The notes beneath the pieces were generated by a model. The model was not told where the DNA came from, made no database searches, and was given only the letters and a program-made list of their open reading frames with translations. Below are positions 43,649 to 51,598 of a DNA stretch of 64,000 nucleotides, piece after piece. This DNA comes from Nitrospira sp. bin75 (GTDB lineage Bacteria > Nitrospirota > Nitrospiria > Nitrospirales > UBA8639), in NCBI GenBank assembly GCA_002238765.1, contig MPMZ01000009.1, forward strand, positions 1 through 64,000. The letters are read 5' to 3'. Made by a program: the position numbers and the translations under genes. Each line of letters starts with the position of its first letter. Positions within the stretch are counted from its first letter, which is position 1.

Positions 43649-44332
43649 TCAGTAATATCTTCTTTTTCCAGTCAGGAAGATATCAAATTCACTCTGTATA
43701 GCCGATTCTATTAGGTTATAGTGTTCATTATCACTACGCTCCCATTTTCTGAAAATATTCCAGTTACAATAGTCGACAATCTGGAGCCCGTAGTGAGACT
43801 TGGCGGCATGATGCAGGATGGTATAGTTCGTACCTGTGGGCAACATTGTTGCCAGAATCGCTTTGGTTGATTTTTCCATTGCTTTGCGTTTGCTCGCTTC
43901 CGGCATGCTGTCTGTGATAATCACTATTTTGCTCAATGGATCGGATCTATAATCTCTCAAAACATAGGCCAAGAGGTAGCCCAGCATACGCGGATAGAAT
44001 GCTGTTGGTTCCTGAAGAGAAGGGGGAGTCTTACCCTTCTCAACAATCAAGCTGTCAATTCGAAGTTTTGACAAATACTTTTTGATAAGACCAAACATTC
44101 TGGATCGGATGTGCTTGTTGTCCTCGGCGCAGTGAAAAAATTCCAGAGGAAAACCATTTTCAATTAAATCGTATTTGTAGTTGTCAATTTCTTGGTAAAT
44201 CCTGAAAGGCCGCTCTGTTGCCACACAAGTCAAGGTGAAAAAAGTTGTTCCTTTTTCGGAAAAATCAAAATTCCCACTTTCATCCACAAACAAATACAGG
44301 TTGCGCGGATGTGAGGGTTGTGTCGTTTTCAC
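43649..44332 (-). CDS. DUF3800 protein
   Basis: A 227-residue protein. It has the DUF3800 start LYLFVDESGNFDFSEKGT (the acidic DES is a hallmark of this RNase-H-like family), LEFFHCAEDNKHIRSRMFGL and the final acid GLQIVDYCNWNIFRKWER. Members are often found in defence islands; the activity is not proven, but an RNase H-type nuclease is a fair guess. A GTG at 44332 is the start, with a weak ribosome site. It lies 31 bp after the split TIR gene on the same strand and likely belongs to the same transcription unit. Confidence 0.85.
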   Translation of the reverse strand: MKTTQPSHPRNLYLFVDESGNFDFSEKGTTFFTLTCVATERPFRIYQEIDNYKYDLIENGFPLEFFHCAEDNKHIRSRMFGLIKKYLSKLRIDSLIVEKGKTPPSLQEPTAFYPRMLGYLLAYVLRDYRSDPLSKIVIITDSMPEASKRKAMEKSTKAILATMLPTGTNYTILHHAAKSHYGLQIVDYCNWNIFRKWERSDNEHYNLIESAIQSEFDIFLTGKRRYY

Positions 44333-44363
44333 AGTTGGTTTTTCGAATTTGCGGCAGCGCTCT

Positions 44364-44953
44364 TTATCTGCCCACTTGTTTTGCTGCGTTATCTATCCAG
44401 TCGCCTAAATTTTTATATCCGTCATCTTCACCCCAATCATAAATCTTGTAATCGTCATTTGGTGCTAGAAGGGCAAGAGCAGCTCCAAAAATAGTGGCCG
44501 GAATGACAAGTTGAGGAAAAACAAATCTTGCAAGTCCCCACCCAGCTCCCCCTCCAAGCAGAGCTCTTTTAACTGTCTCGCCAAAGTCATCCTCATTGTA
44601 ATTGCCCAGGGGATTAGATCCCCTTTCATCTGTTTTGCCAGCAACATCTTTTAGGTTGTGAATAAGTACTCCCAAGAGGCCATTTTTTTCTCAATGCTCT
44701 TTTCGATCTCGTATTTCACCCATTTACATTCATCAGTTTTGCTGCCGATCAAGATACAAGTAACAGAGGTTCCTTTCATCTGCTCATCAATCCATTCTTG
44801 GATTGCTTTGTCCGTTCGGTTTTTGACTGTTTCTATCTCTGCCGCATCCACAAAGCCCGCTACTTTATAGTTGCCTTTTGTAACCCAACTGTTGCGAACT
44901 TGGTTGACTTGCCACACGTCGTCCCAATCAAAACTGAAAAATACTCTTCTCAT
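44364..44953 (-). CDS. MTH538/ThsB-like TIR-domain protein split by a -1 frameshift
   Basis: Read from ATG 44953 the first 90 codons give a TIR-like domain (PF08937): RRVFFSFDWDDVWQVNQVRN, GYxVAGFVD-type strand FVDAAEIETV, and the catalytic-type segment CKWVKYEIEKSIEKK with E82 in place of the TIR Glu. After a run of seven A (44693-44699) the first frame runs to a nearby stop. A -1 shift restores NGLLGVLIHNLKDVAGKTDE, exactly the family continuation, then a Gly-rich segment to a stop at 44364, 196 residues in all (590 nt plus one reread base). The 5' ATG overlaps the stop of the membrane-protein gene (ATGA). Mutation, sequencing error or programmed frameshift are all possible. Confidence 0.8.
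44693..44699 (-). other. Seven-A slippery run at the TIR-gene frameshift
   Basis: Minus strand: GAG AAA AAA ATG GCC. The -1 alternative reads GAG AAA AAA AAT GGC CTC TTG GGA. The run A AAA AAA is the classic bacterial slippery heptamer. Confidence 0.7.
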
Positions 44954-45372
44954 GATATTTCCCCTGGAGTTATGAAAAACACAAAAACAATCAATGCAAC
45001 CTCCGCCAGATAGAAAATAACAAGCGTGAAAGAAAACATGGCGGATACCGGATTGCATTTTGGCTTATTTTTATGCTTCATCACGTCCATTTTAAAATCG
45101 GTGTCGGATTGCCGTCTGATGTCATCGTATATTTCCCGAAACAGCCTTTCCTGCCGGAGAAAGTATCCATCCAGGATCCAAAATCCAAGGATGGGGATAA
45201 TAAGGGACAGGATAAGACATGGGTGTTGTACGTCATGTCTGGCCATTAAAACCACCGCACTGACAATGATGGTCATGCTCCAGCCTTTTAATAGGAAAGA
45301 GTTGCTCCCCAAACGGTTGATAACGGTTTGGGTCATTTCCAGATGCTTTGCGACTTTTTCTGTGCTATCCAT
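44950..45372 (-). CDS. Small membrane protein, TIR-associated (possible effector)
   Basis: A 140-residue protein. It starts with a short helix (KVAKHLEMTQTVINRLGSNS), then FLLKGWSMTIIVSAVVLMA (membrane segment about 28-45), CLILSLIIPILGFWILDGYF (about 52-71), RQERLFREIYDDIR, and a third hydrophobic segment (about 110-134). The pattern NSFLLKGWSxT...WxLDGYFLxQERLFR is one I associate with proteins encoded beside MTH538-type TIR genes. Two- to three-helix membrane proteins of this kind can serve as pore-forming effectors. The stop overlaps the TIR start (ATGA). Confidence 0.7.
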   Translation of the reverse strand: MDSTEKVAKHLEMTQTVINRLGSNSFLLKGWSMTIIVSAVVLMARHDVQHPCLILSLIIPILGFWILDGYFLRQERLFREIYDDIRRQSDTDFKMDVMKHKNKPKCNPVSAMFSFTLVIFYLAEVALIVFVFFITPGEIS

Positions 45373-45556
45373 GATTTGATCCTGGTTTTTATCTAAACTG
45401 CTTTATACTTTCCTCCTCCATTAGCCTTTCAGCAACTTTACAACAACCAGCGTTTTTGGATACGGCATTTTTCGGCAAAGGCTGAAATCGTAAGGAGAGT
45501 CATCGGGCATGGCGTTTCAGGATTTGAGCCATGGTTTTTTGCAACGCTGACTCTTG

Positions 45557-46234
45557 TCAGCTAGCCAGGTGGGCAATCAGGCTGTCGGCGAGTCGGTGGC
45601 ATTCGGGAAGCACGGTCTTGGCCGATGCCAACAAGGCTTCCGTGGTGGTATGGGCCCGTTGTACGTCGGTGACGCATTCGCGGCAGAGGGCTTCGACGCC
45701 GTCGAGTTCCAATTCCACGTGAAACAGGAGCCCGTAGGCGCGGTCTCCGTACCGGAAAGCTTGAACCGGATAGAACTCGGACGAGGCGAGGACGCAGGCG
45801 CCCGGCGGCAGGGTCAGCCCTTCGCCGTGCCATTGAAACACCGTGAATTCGCGGGGAAACGTGCCAAACACGGCATCCGCGTTTTCGTCGACGGTGCGCG
45901 TGACCGGGACAGGCCCGATTTCCAGACGAGGCCCGGGACGCACGTGTCCTCCCAAAGCCGTGGCCATGAATTGAGAGCCTAGGCACACGCCGACCACCGG
46001 AATGCCCGCCTCGATCGCGTGTCGAATGAACTGCCGTTCTTTCTCAATCCAGGGATCGGAGTCATTCACTGACATGGGTCCCCCCATGACCAACAGGAAA
46101 TCCGGAGGCGTGGCGGGAAGGTCCTCTTGAGGGACAAGCAGCGTCTCGATCCGGTACTGACGTGCCGCCAACGCCTGCCGGAACACGCCCGGGCCTTCAA
46201 AGGGAACGTGTTGGAGGCACAGGGCCTGCTTCAT
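45557..46234 (-). CDS. Class I glutamine amidotransferase-like protein
   Basis: A 225-residue stand-alone GATase-1 domain. The N-terminal strand is LCLQHVPFEGPG, the nucleophile Cys is in GIPVVGVCLGSQFMATALGG, and the His lies in YGLLFHVELELDGVEALC with a following Glu (VELE). GPMSVNDSDPWIEKE is like GMP-synthase-like amidotransferases. It probably hydrolyses glutamine or a gamma-glutamyl compound. No synthase partner lies next to it, so the acceptor is unknown. It is the first gene after the defence island and reads MKQALCLQH. Confidence 0.88.
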   Translation of the reverse strand: MKQALCLQHVPFEGPGVFRQALAARQYRIETLLVPQEDLPATPPDFLLVMGGPMSVNDSDPWIEKERQFIRHAIEAGIPVVGVCLGSQFMATALGGHVRPGPRLEIGPVPVTRTVDENADAVFGTFPREFTVFQWHGEGLTLPPGACVLASSEFYPVQAFRYGDRAYGLLFHVELELDGVEALCRECVTDVQRAHTTTEALLASAKTVLPECHRLADSLIAHLAS

Positions 46235-46258
46235 GAGGTCGATGGGTTGAGGAAGGGA

Positions 46259-46909
46259 TCAGGTTCGTGACGATGACGAACGGGAATAGCCGTTTTTGGC
46301 ATTCACGCATTCCACCAGATACCAATACTGGAAGGGATCCATCTTTTCCTTTTTCGTGACCTCGAGGGGCGTGCCATCGAGCACGTGATCCAAGGATAAA
46401 TCCGTACGGAACCCTATCCGCTGGCATATGGGGGAAATCAGTTTCTCCACGGCGGCGATGAATTTATTCCCGTTGCTGAAATGGTTCAGCATGACAATGC
46501 GGCCGCCGGGGCGGCACACGCGAATCATCTCCGACACGACCTGCCGGTAATCCGGGACGGCGGTCACGACGTAGGCGGCCATGACCACGTTGAAGGTATC
46601 GTCCGGGAAAGACATTTGACCCGCATCCATGCGCTGGAGCGTGACGTGCTCAAGGCCGTGGTTGGTAATGCGCTCCTCGGCTTTTTTCAGCATCCCTTCC
46701 GAGAGGTCGATTCCCACGATCCGACAATGGGTTGGATACAAAGGTAAGGCCATGCCCGTGCCGACGCCGACTTCCAGTACGTGATCATCGGGAGCGATGG
46801 GAAGGCCCTTCACCGCCGATTCACGCGATTGATCAAAGGCTTTCCCGAAGGTTTGGTCATAGACCGAAGAGTAATTCGTATAGACCCGCTCGAGGTTTTC
46901 GAGGTTCAT
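46259..46909 (-). CDS. SAM-dependent methyltransferase, PmtA-like
   Basis: A 216-residue class I methyltransferase. Motif I is HVLEVGVGTGMALPLYPTHC, followed by IVGIDLSEGMLKKAEER, VTLQRMDAGQMSFPDDTFNV and IRVCRPGGRIVMLNHFS. The opening (YDQTFGKAFDQSRESAVKGL) and LEVGVGTGxALPLYP resemble Rhodobacter-type phosphatidylethanolamine N-methyltransferase PmtA. ATG 46909 has AGGAA upstream; ATG 46942 is an alternative start. Substrate identity is inferred. Confidence 0.8.
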   Translation of the reverse strand: MNLENLERVYTNYSSVYDQTFGKAFDQSRESAVKGLPIAPDDHVLEVGVGTGMALPLYPTHCRIVGIDLSEGMLKKAEERITNHGLEHVTLQRMDAGQMSFPDDTFNVVMAAYVVTAVPDYRQVVSEMIRVCRPGGRIVMLNHFSNGNKFIAAVEKLISPICQRIGFRTDLSLDHVLDGTPLEVTKKEKMDPFQYWYLVECVNAKNGYSRSSSSRT

Positions 46910-47270
46910 GGGTTGTTCCTGTTGGTTTATCCCATTTCCCATGCCATACCCCTTGCTTGTTTGAGCGACCGGTTCACGTGCGGCTACAATAACGTTGGTT
47001 CGGGAGAGCGTGATACGGGAGTGATCCCGTACTGCCCAACGACCGTTGGAAGGCCCATCTGAAGCGGGCACAATAGGGAGGGAAATTTAACACTACGCCC
47101 CACGATGAGTCAACCATTTGCTTGCCCGCCGGTTTCCGGCCGAGAGGACAACCGGGGGCTATTAGGCGTTGAAAAGAGGTAGGGAGGTTTCTTACAATTC
47201 AGCCTGGCAGGCTGGTCTGAATTTGCGTGATCCATGCCGATTCCAATCTAACCGAAGAAGGAGAGACCGC

Positions 47271-47933
47271 ATGAGCTCAGATGGACGATTTCACCACCGA
47301 AAAAAAGGGTTCGGGCTCATGCTGCTGTTCGTGTTGGGAGGAATGACTTCACCGGCGTCGGCCATCGACGTGGAGTTGACGTTGGAGCAGGCCCAGCAGA
47401 TCATGGCCTCGGCCCGTGGCCCCATGGAGCAGGCGGCGTCCAATGAAGAAATGTTCGGCATCATCCAAGCCGCGGACAAAACCACCCGCATCGGGGACGA
47501 TCCGGCAACCAAACCGTGTGGAAGCAGTGCGATCCTGCGAACGAAGACCTATTGGTTCGAATATTTCGGACGCGAAGAAGGCCGCCGGTCCAAGGTCGCG
47601 CAACAGGAAGTCAGAATGCCGGAAGCCAAAATCCAGGAAATTCTGAACATGCCCAACCTTGAAATGGAGATCGGGTTGTGCGGGCAGGAGGAGTTTTTCG
47701 CCGAAGGGGCCGACGTGGCGCTGCAACAGGGATCGACGAACGTCATGGCCGTGGATAAGGGCAAGCCCAGCCGCGGCCGGAAAATCCCCGGATCCGAGAT
47801 GGACTACGTGTCCCGGTTCTCCGCCCGGTTCGCCTATCAGGATTTCGACCCGCAGGCCGCGACGAATGTCGTCGTGTTTTTCCCGGACGGGAAATTGGTC
47901 ACGATTGAGGCGGACTTCTCCAAGATCAAGTAG
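47271..47933 (+). CDS. Secreted protein of unknown function
   Basis: A 220-residue protein. A basic start (MSSDGRFHHRKKG) is followed by the hydrophobic core FGLMLLFVLGGMTSPASA and a cleavage site before IDVELTLEQ. The mature part is about 185 residues with two cysteines (C at PCGSSAIL and in GLCGQEEFF), and it ends VVVFFPDGKLVTIEADFSKI. No family was recognised. The ribosome site GAAGGAGAG precedes the ATG at 47271. Confidence 0.7.
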   Translation: MSSDGRFHHRKKGFGLMLLFVLGGMTSPASAIDVELTLEQAQQIMASARGPMEQAASNEEMFGIIQAADKTTRIGDDPATKPCGSSAILRTKTYWFEYFGREEGRRSKVAQQEVRMPEAKIQEILNMPNLEMEIGLCGQEEFFAEGADVALQQGSTNVMAVDKGKPSRGRKIPGSEMDYVSRFSARFAYQDFDPQAATNVVVFFPDGKLVTIEADFSKIK

Positions 47934-48197
47934 GTGATGGGGATGGTGGGAAAGACCGCGATGCGCGTTCTCGTCGCTGATCGTCGCTGAGTAAGCGAAG
48001 CGTTCCAGAGAGTCTTGCAACCGACCTTCGCACGAGAGGTGATGCTTTCGGCGAGGACGAGTCGGCATCCTATTCCTACGAGGCATTTCTGAAAGCCATC
48101 GATACCAACCACATAGCTCAAGTAGTTAGTGCTCAAGTTCTGGAGTTTGGCATGACTGTTACGGATCAAACCTGCCCCGTTGCAGGCCAGTGACAGC

Positions 48198-49073
48198 ATG
48201 GACATTTTCCCTGTCGAAAGCGACGATTCTGAAAATACTTGGGCAGGTCGAACCCGTTCAGGCGGTTCTTGGGCGATCTATTGCGGCTTGGCGCTTGAGG
48301 TATTGCAGAAAATGCCTTCGGAGAGCGTCGATTGCGTTGTGACGTCGCCGCCCTATTTCTGGCTTCGAGACTACGGTGTCGAAGGGCAGATTGGACAAGA
48401 GGAAAGCGTCAAGGAGTATGTCGACGCCTTAACTGGCATTATGGACGAGGTAAGGCGTGTTTTGAAATCCGAAGGCTTGGCTTTTCTGAATATCGGCGAT
48501 ACGTTCTACTCCGGTAAGGGCAAGTCTCATGGTCATGACGGCAAGAGCAAGAAAAGACGTTTTGGTCTTCGTGCCGTCGATAAGAGCGGCGGGCTTGGCA
48601 TTAACCTGCAACGGAAATCATTGATCGGTGTTCCGTGGCGCGTTGGTCTTGACTTAGCATCGTCAGGTTGGGCTATCCGCAGTTCTGTAATCTGGCACCG
48701 GAAGAACCGGCTGCCTGAGTCCGTTCACGACCGTCCGGGACGCAGCTATGAATACGTGTTCATCCTCGCGAAGAACAGACGATATTATTTCGACAAACAA
48801 GCGCTCATAGACAAAAGTATCGATGAAGATTTGTGGACAATCGCCGCGCAGCCAAGGCCGACCAATGGACTGGACACGGCCCCATTCCCCGATGAGTTGG
48901 TCGAGCGTTGCTTGGAAATTGGATGCCTTGAAGGGGGTATTGTCCTTGATCCTTTCGTGGGAAGTGGAACGACGGTCAGAGTCGCTATCTCAACTGGACG
49001 GTCGGGTATTGGAATTGATCTGAACCGGAAGTTCTGTCTTTACGCTGTTGAATCGCTGAGGGCTATTGCTTGA
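48198..49073 (+). CDS. DNA methyltransferase (beta-class, N4-C or N6-A)
   Basis: A 291-residue protein. The order is catalytic motif IV first (VDCVVTSPPYFWLRDYGVEG, TSPPY) and SAM-binding motif I last (GGIVLDPFVGSGTTVRVAI, then GIGIDLNRKF), which defines the beta class. The middle holds a target-recognition stretch (SGKGKSHGHDGKSKKRRFGL). TSPPYF fits N4-cytosine or N6-adenine enzymes. It is the first gene of a three-gene unit; its stop overlaps the TTG start of the ATPase gene. It could protect host DNA from the HNH nuclease or mark it for the ATPase. No separate restriction subunit is present. Confidence 0.9.
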   Translation: MDIFPVESDDSENTWAGRTRSGGSWAIYCGLALEVLQKMPSESVDCVVTSPPYFWLRDYGVEGQIGQEESVKEYVDALTGIMDEVRRVLKSEGLAFLNIGDTFYSGKGKSHGHDGKSKKRRFGLRAVDKSGGLGINLQRKSLIGVPWRVGLDLASSGWAIRSSVIWHRKNRLPESVHDRPGRSYEYVFILAKNRRYYFDKQALIDKSIDEDLWTIAAQPRPTNGLDTAPFPDELVERCLEIGCLEGGIVLDPFVGSGTTVRVAISTGRSGIGIDLNRKFCLYAVESLRAIA

Positions 49074-50941
49074 AGTATTTATCCGGCAAAGCTGTATCGT
49101 GGGCAATTGGTCAACTAAGGAAAGGCTCCCACCCTTTTCTTGGCATCACTTTTCTGGTTTGCAAGAAGGCTGGTTTGCTGGTCGAAAAAACCTCCCGCAT
49201 TAAACTAGACACATTAACAAAGAACCATCTCGAAACACATCATCGATTAGACCCGCAGAGCGAATTTTATTTCCAACCATTCAAGAGTCCCAAACCTTGG
49301 GTCGGGCATAAATACGCTTCGTCAGGTCTACAGGCTATTAACACGCAAACATTTGGCCAAGTCTTCATTCACCAAAAAGGAAGTCAAAGTTGGGGTTTCA
49401 AGGGAGACTATGTCGGGAAGATAAGTCAGGCTGTTAAGACTTCTTCTGGCTACAAATTCATTCCACTCACAGCAATTGCAATCTGGATCGGCAAGAATGA
49501 TTCATGGGAAGATAAAGATTCGCTGGACTCAGTCGTCAAGCAATTCTTGAAGAACTACCATATAACATCAGATGAAAGAGCCAACCTTTTTACACGGGTG
49601 AAGACTTCAGAATTGTCTGCCCCGACCCTTTTCGATGAGAAACCCGCAGACCTAAAAGCCATCGCTTATGCTGTTGGGCCGCCTCCCGATGCTCCGGGTG
49701 AGACGGGTGGAACACTTGCAGCGCTGCGTCTAAAGGGTATCGGGCCAGCAATGAGTTTTGATCTTCGGTTCGGCGAAAGGCTGACCCTTGTCGCTGGTGA
49801 CAACGGCTTGGGCAAATCGTTTCTACTGGATGTGGCCTGGTGGGCGATTACAGGAAAGTGGGTAAACAAACCAGCCTTTCCGTTTGTAAGGCTGAAGGAT
49901 GTAAAACCAACCATAAAATTTGAAATTCGTAGCGCTACAAACCAAATATTATCTGGTTCGAGTTCATTCGATTGGAGAACCCATTCTTGGATTCATCAAA
50001 AAGAAAGGCCTTCTGTAGAGGCGCTATGCATATATGCTAAAGTCGATAATTCTTTTGCAGTCTACGACGAGACACGAGAGAAGCTACAGGCGGGTGATCA
50101 ATCTCATGTTAGTTCTTTCACCAGCAATGAAGTATGGAACGGTAAGCCGGGGGAGATTGAAGGTCTCGTCCGAGACTGGGTCAAATGGCAACTTGCACGA
50201 GATCAGGAGATCTTTCCCACCTTTGCCCGAGTATTAGAACGCCTATCCCCGGAGGACCTTGGCATTCTCATACCAGGCGACCCCAGGCGTATACCCGGCG
50301 ATCCGCGACAAATTCCGACAATAAAACACTCTTACGGAGACGTACCCATCGTATTTTCGTCAGCGGGCGTTCAACACGTTCTGCTTTTAGCTTATTTGGT
50401 TATCTGGACTTGGCAGGAGCACACCGTTGCAGCCCGGCAGATTGACGAAGAACCGCTACGAAAGATGGTCATTGTGGTGGACGAGATAGAAGCTCATCTT
50501 CATCCACGTTGGCAAAGAACCATGCTGCCGGCTTTGATGAGCGTCGGAAAGCTGCTCAGTGAGGAACTTGAAATACAGATCATTGCGTCAACTCATTCGC
50601 CGATGGTTCTAGCATCTATTGAGGCCGACTTTTCAGAGGAAGCGGACGTTTTGTACCACCTCGCGCTTGAGGATATTAATGTGGTGCTGGAACCTCTTGA
50701 GTTTCAAAAGTACGGAGACATTTCGGCGTGGCTGACTTCTCCAGTTTTCGGATTGAAGCATGCTCGCTCCCGCGATGCGGAAAAAGCGATCGAAAGAGCT
50801 AAGACTATTCAACTCGCCCCGACCCCGGATGTTTCTGAGATACAAGAGGTCTCCGATAGGCTTCGTCAATTGCTGGCTTCAGACGATCCATTCTGGCCTC
50901 GCTGGACGTATTTTGCCGAACGGTTTGGCGTCGTTTTATGA
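49070..50941 (+). CDS. SMC/OLD-like AAA ATPase with an unrecognised N-terminal domain (PtuA-like)
   Basis: A 623-residue protein with TTG start overlapping the methyltransferase stop. Residues 1-190 form a separate, unrecognised domain (HPFLGITFLVCKKAGLLVEK). From 200 on there is an ABC/SMC-like ATPase: Walker A GDNGLGKS (243-250), signature-like FSSAGVQH (429-436), Walker B VIVVDEIEAHLHPRW (467-481) and H-loop STHSPMVLAS. This combination is typical of OLD/PtuA-type defence ATPases. A short tandem repeat IPGDPRRIPGDPRQIP lies at 401-416. The ATPase is likely the sensor and gate for the downstream HNH nuclease (ATGA overlap). Confidence 0.85.
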   Translation: MKYLSGKAVSWAIGQLRKGSHPFLGITFLVCKKAGLLVEKTSRIKLDTLTKNHLETHHRLDPQSEFYFQPFKSPKPWVGHKYASSGLQAINTQTFGQVFIHQKGSQSWGFKGDYVGKISQAVKTSSGYKFIPLTAIAIWIGKNDSWEDKDSLDSVVKQFLKNYHITSDERANLFTRVKTSELSAPTLFDEKPADLKAIAYAVGPPPDAPGETGGTLAALRLKGIGPAMSFDLRFGERLTLVAGDNGLGKSFLLDVAWWAITGKWVNKPAFPFVRLKDVKPTIKFEIRSATNQILSGSSSFDWRTHSWIHQKERPSVEALCIYAKVDNSFAVYDETREKLQAGDQSHVSSFTSNEVWNGKPGEIEGLVRDWVKWQLARDQEIFPTFARVLERLSPEDLGILIPGDPRRIPGDPRQIPTIKHSYGDVPIVFSSAGVQHVLLLAYLVIWTWQEHTVAARQIDEEPLRKMVIVVDEIEAHLHPRWQRTMLPALMSVGKLLSEELEIQIIASTHSPMVLASIEADFSEEADVLYHLALEDINVVLEPLEFQKYGDISAWLTSPVFGLKHARSRDAEKAIERAKTIQLAPTPDVSEIQEVSDRLRQLLASDDPFWPRWTYFAERFGVVL

Positions 50942-51552
50942 TTCGCGTAATCTCCCAGCCTGAGCCCCCGGACTTTGACGCGCGGGTGCGGCAACCTGGG
51001 GTGAAGTTTCTCAAGGCTAATCCCCATCCATCAGATAGAGACTTTAAGAAACATAACTACTGGTCAAAGGCTGCCAAGAATCTTCACAAGGCCTATTTAG
51101 GTTGCTGTGCATACACGACACTGCGTTTATTAGAAACGGGCTCCGTGGACCATTTTCTCCCGAAAACAAGATATCCGTATTTGGCTTATGAATGGGACAA
51201 CTACCGGCTTGCACGGCAGAAGATCAACGCGCGGAAAGGCAATACAGAGGAAATTGTGGATCCGTTCACAGTCCAAATCGGCTGGTTCGTCCTGGATTTG
51301 CCCAGTTGTCTCATTCTTCCAGGAAATGGACTTAAGCAAAACTTAAGGAAGAAGGTCAATTCAACTATCAACATTTTGCAATTAAACGACGACGATAGAT
51401 TGGTTCAGGAAAGATGCGATTTTCTTGTGGATCTCGCTGATGGCGACATCACCATGAATTTCTTGGATCAGCGCTACCCATTTCTCTCGACCGAAGTCAA
51501 GCGACAGGGCGTAGAGAACAGATTGAAGGTTATTTTTGCCAGGAAAACATGA
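50938..51552 (+). CDS. HNH nuclease, PtuB-like
   Basis: A 204-residue protein. The HNH core is GCCAYTTLRLLETGSVDHFL, with D71-H72 in VDHFLPKTRYPYLAYEWDNY and N88/N97 in LARQKINARKGNTEE. The order C..C, D/EHFxPK, YxWxNxxL, N..KG matches PtuB-type proteins of the Septu system. It would cut DNA or RNA once the ATPase is triggered. The ATG overlaps the ATPase stop (ATGA), so expression is tightly coupled. The C-terminal helical part (NILQLNDDDRLVQERCDFLV) is typical too. Confidence 0.85.
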   Translation: MIRVISQPEPPDFDARVRQPGVKFLKANPHPSDRDFKKHNYWSKAAKNLHKAYLGCCAYTTLRLLETGSVDHFLPKTRYPYLAYEWDNYRLARQKINARKGNTEEIVDPFTVQIGWFVLDLPSCLILPGNGLKQNLRKKVNSTINILQLNDDDRLVQERCDFLVDLADGDITMNFLDQRYPFLSTEVKRQGVENRLKVIFARKT

Positions 51553-51598
51553 AGATCAATCTCAGATTGTTTTAAAACCATTCTGGTCTTTGCACGTC

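Noticed and set aside
48198-51552. Ordinary type II or type I restriction-modification system
   Set aside because: No specificity subunit or PD-(D/E)XK/HsdR-like nuclease is present; the ATPase is SMC/OLD-like and the nuclease PtuB-like, which fits Septu better.
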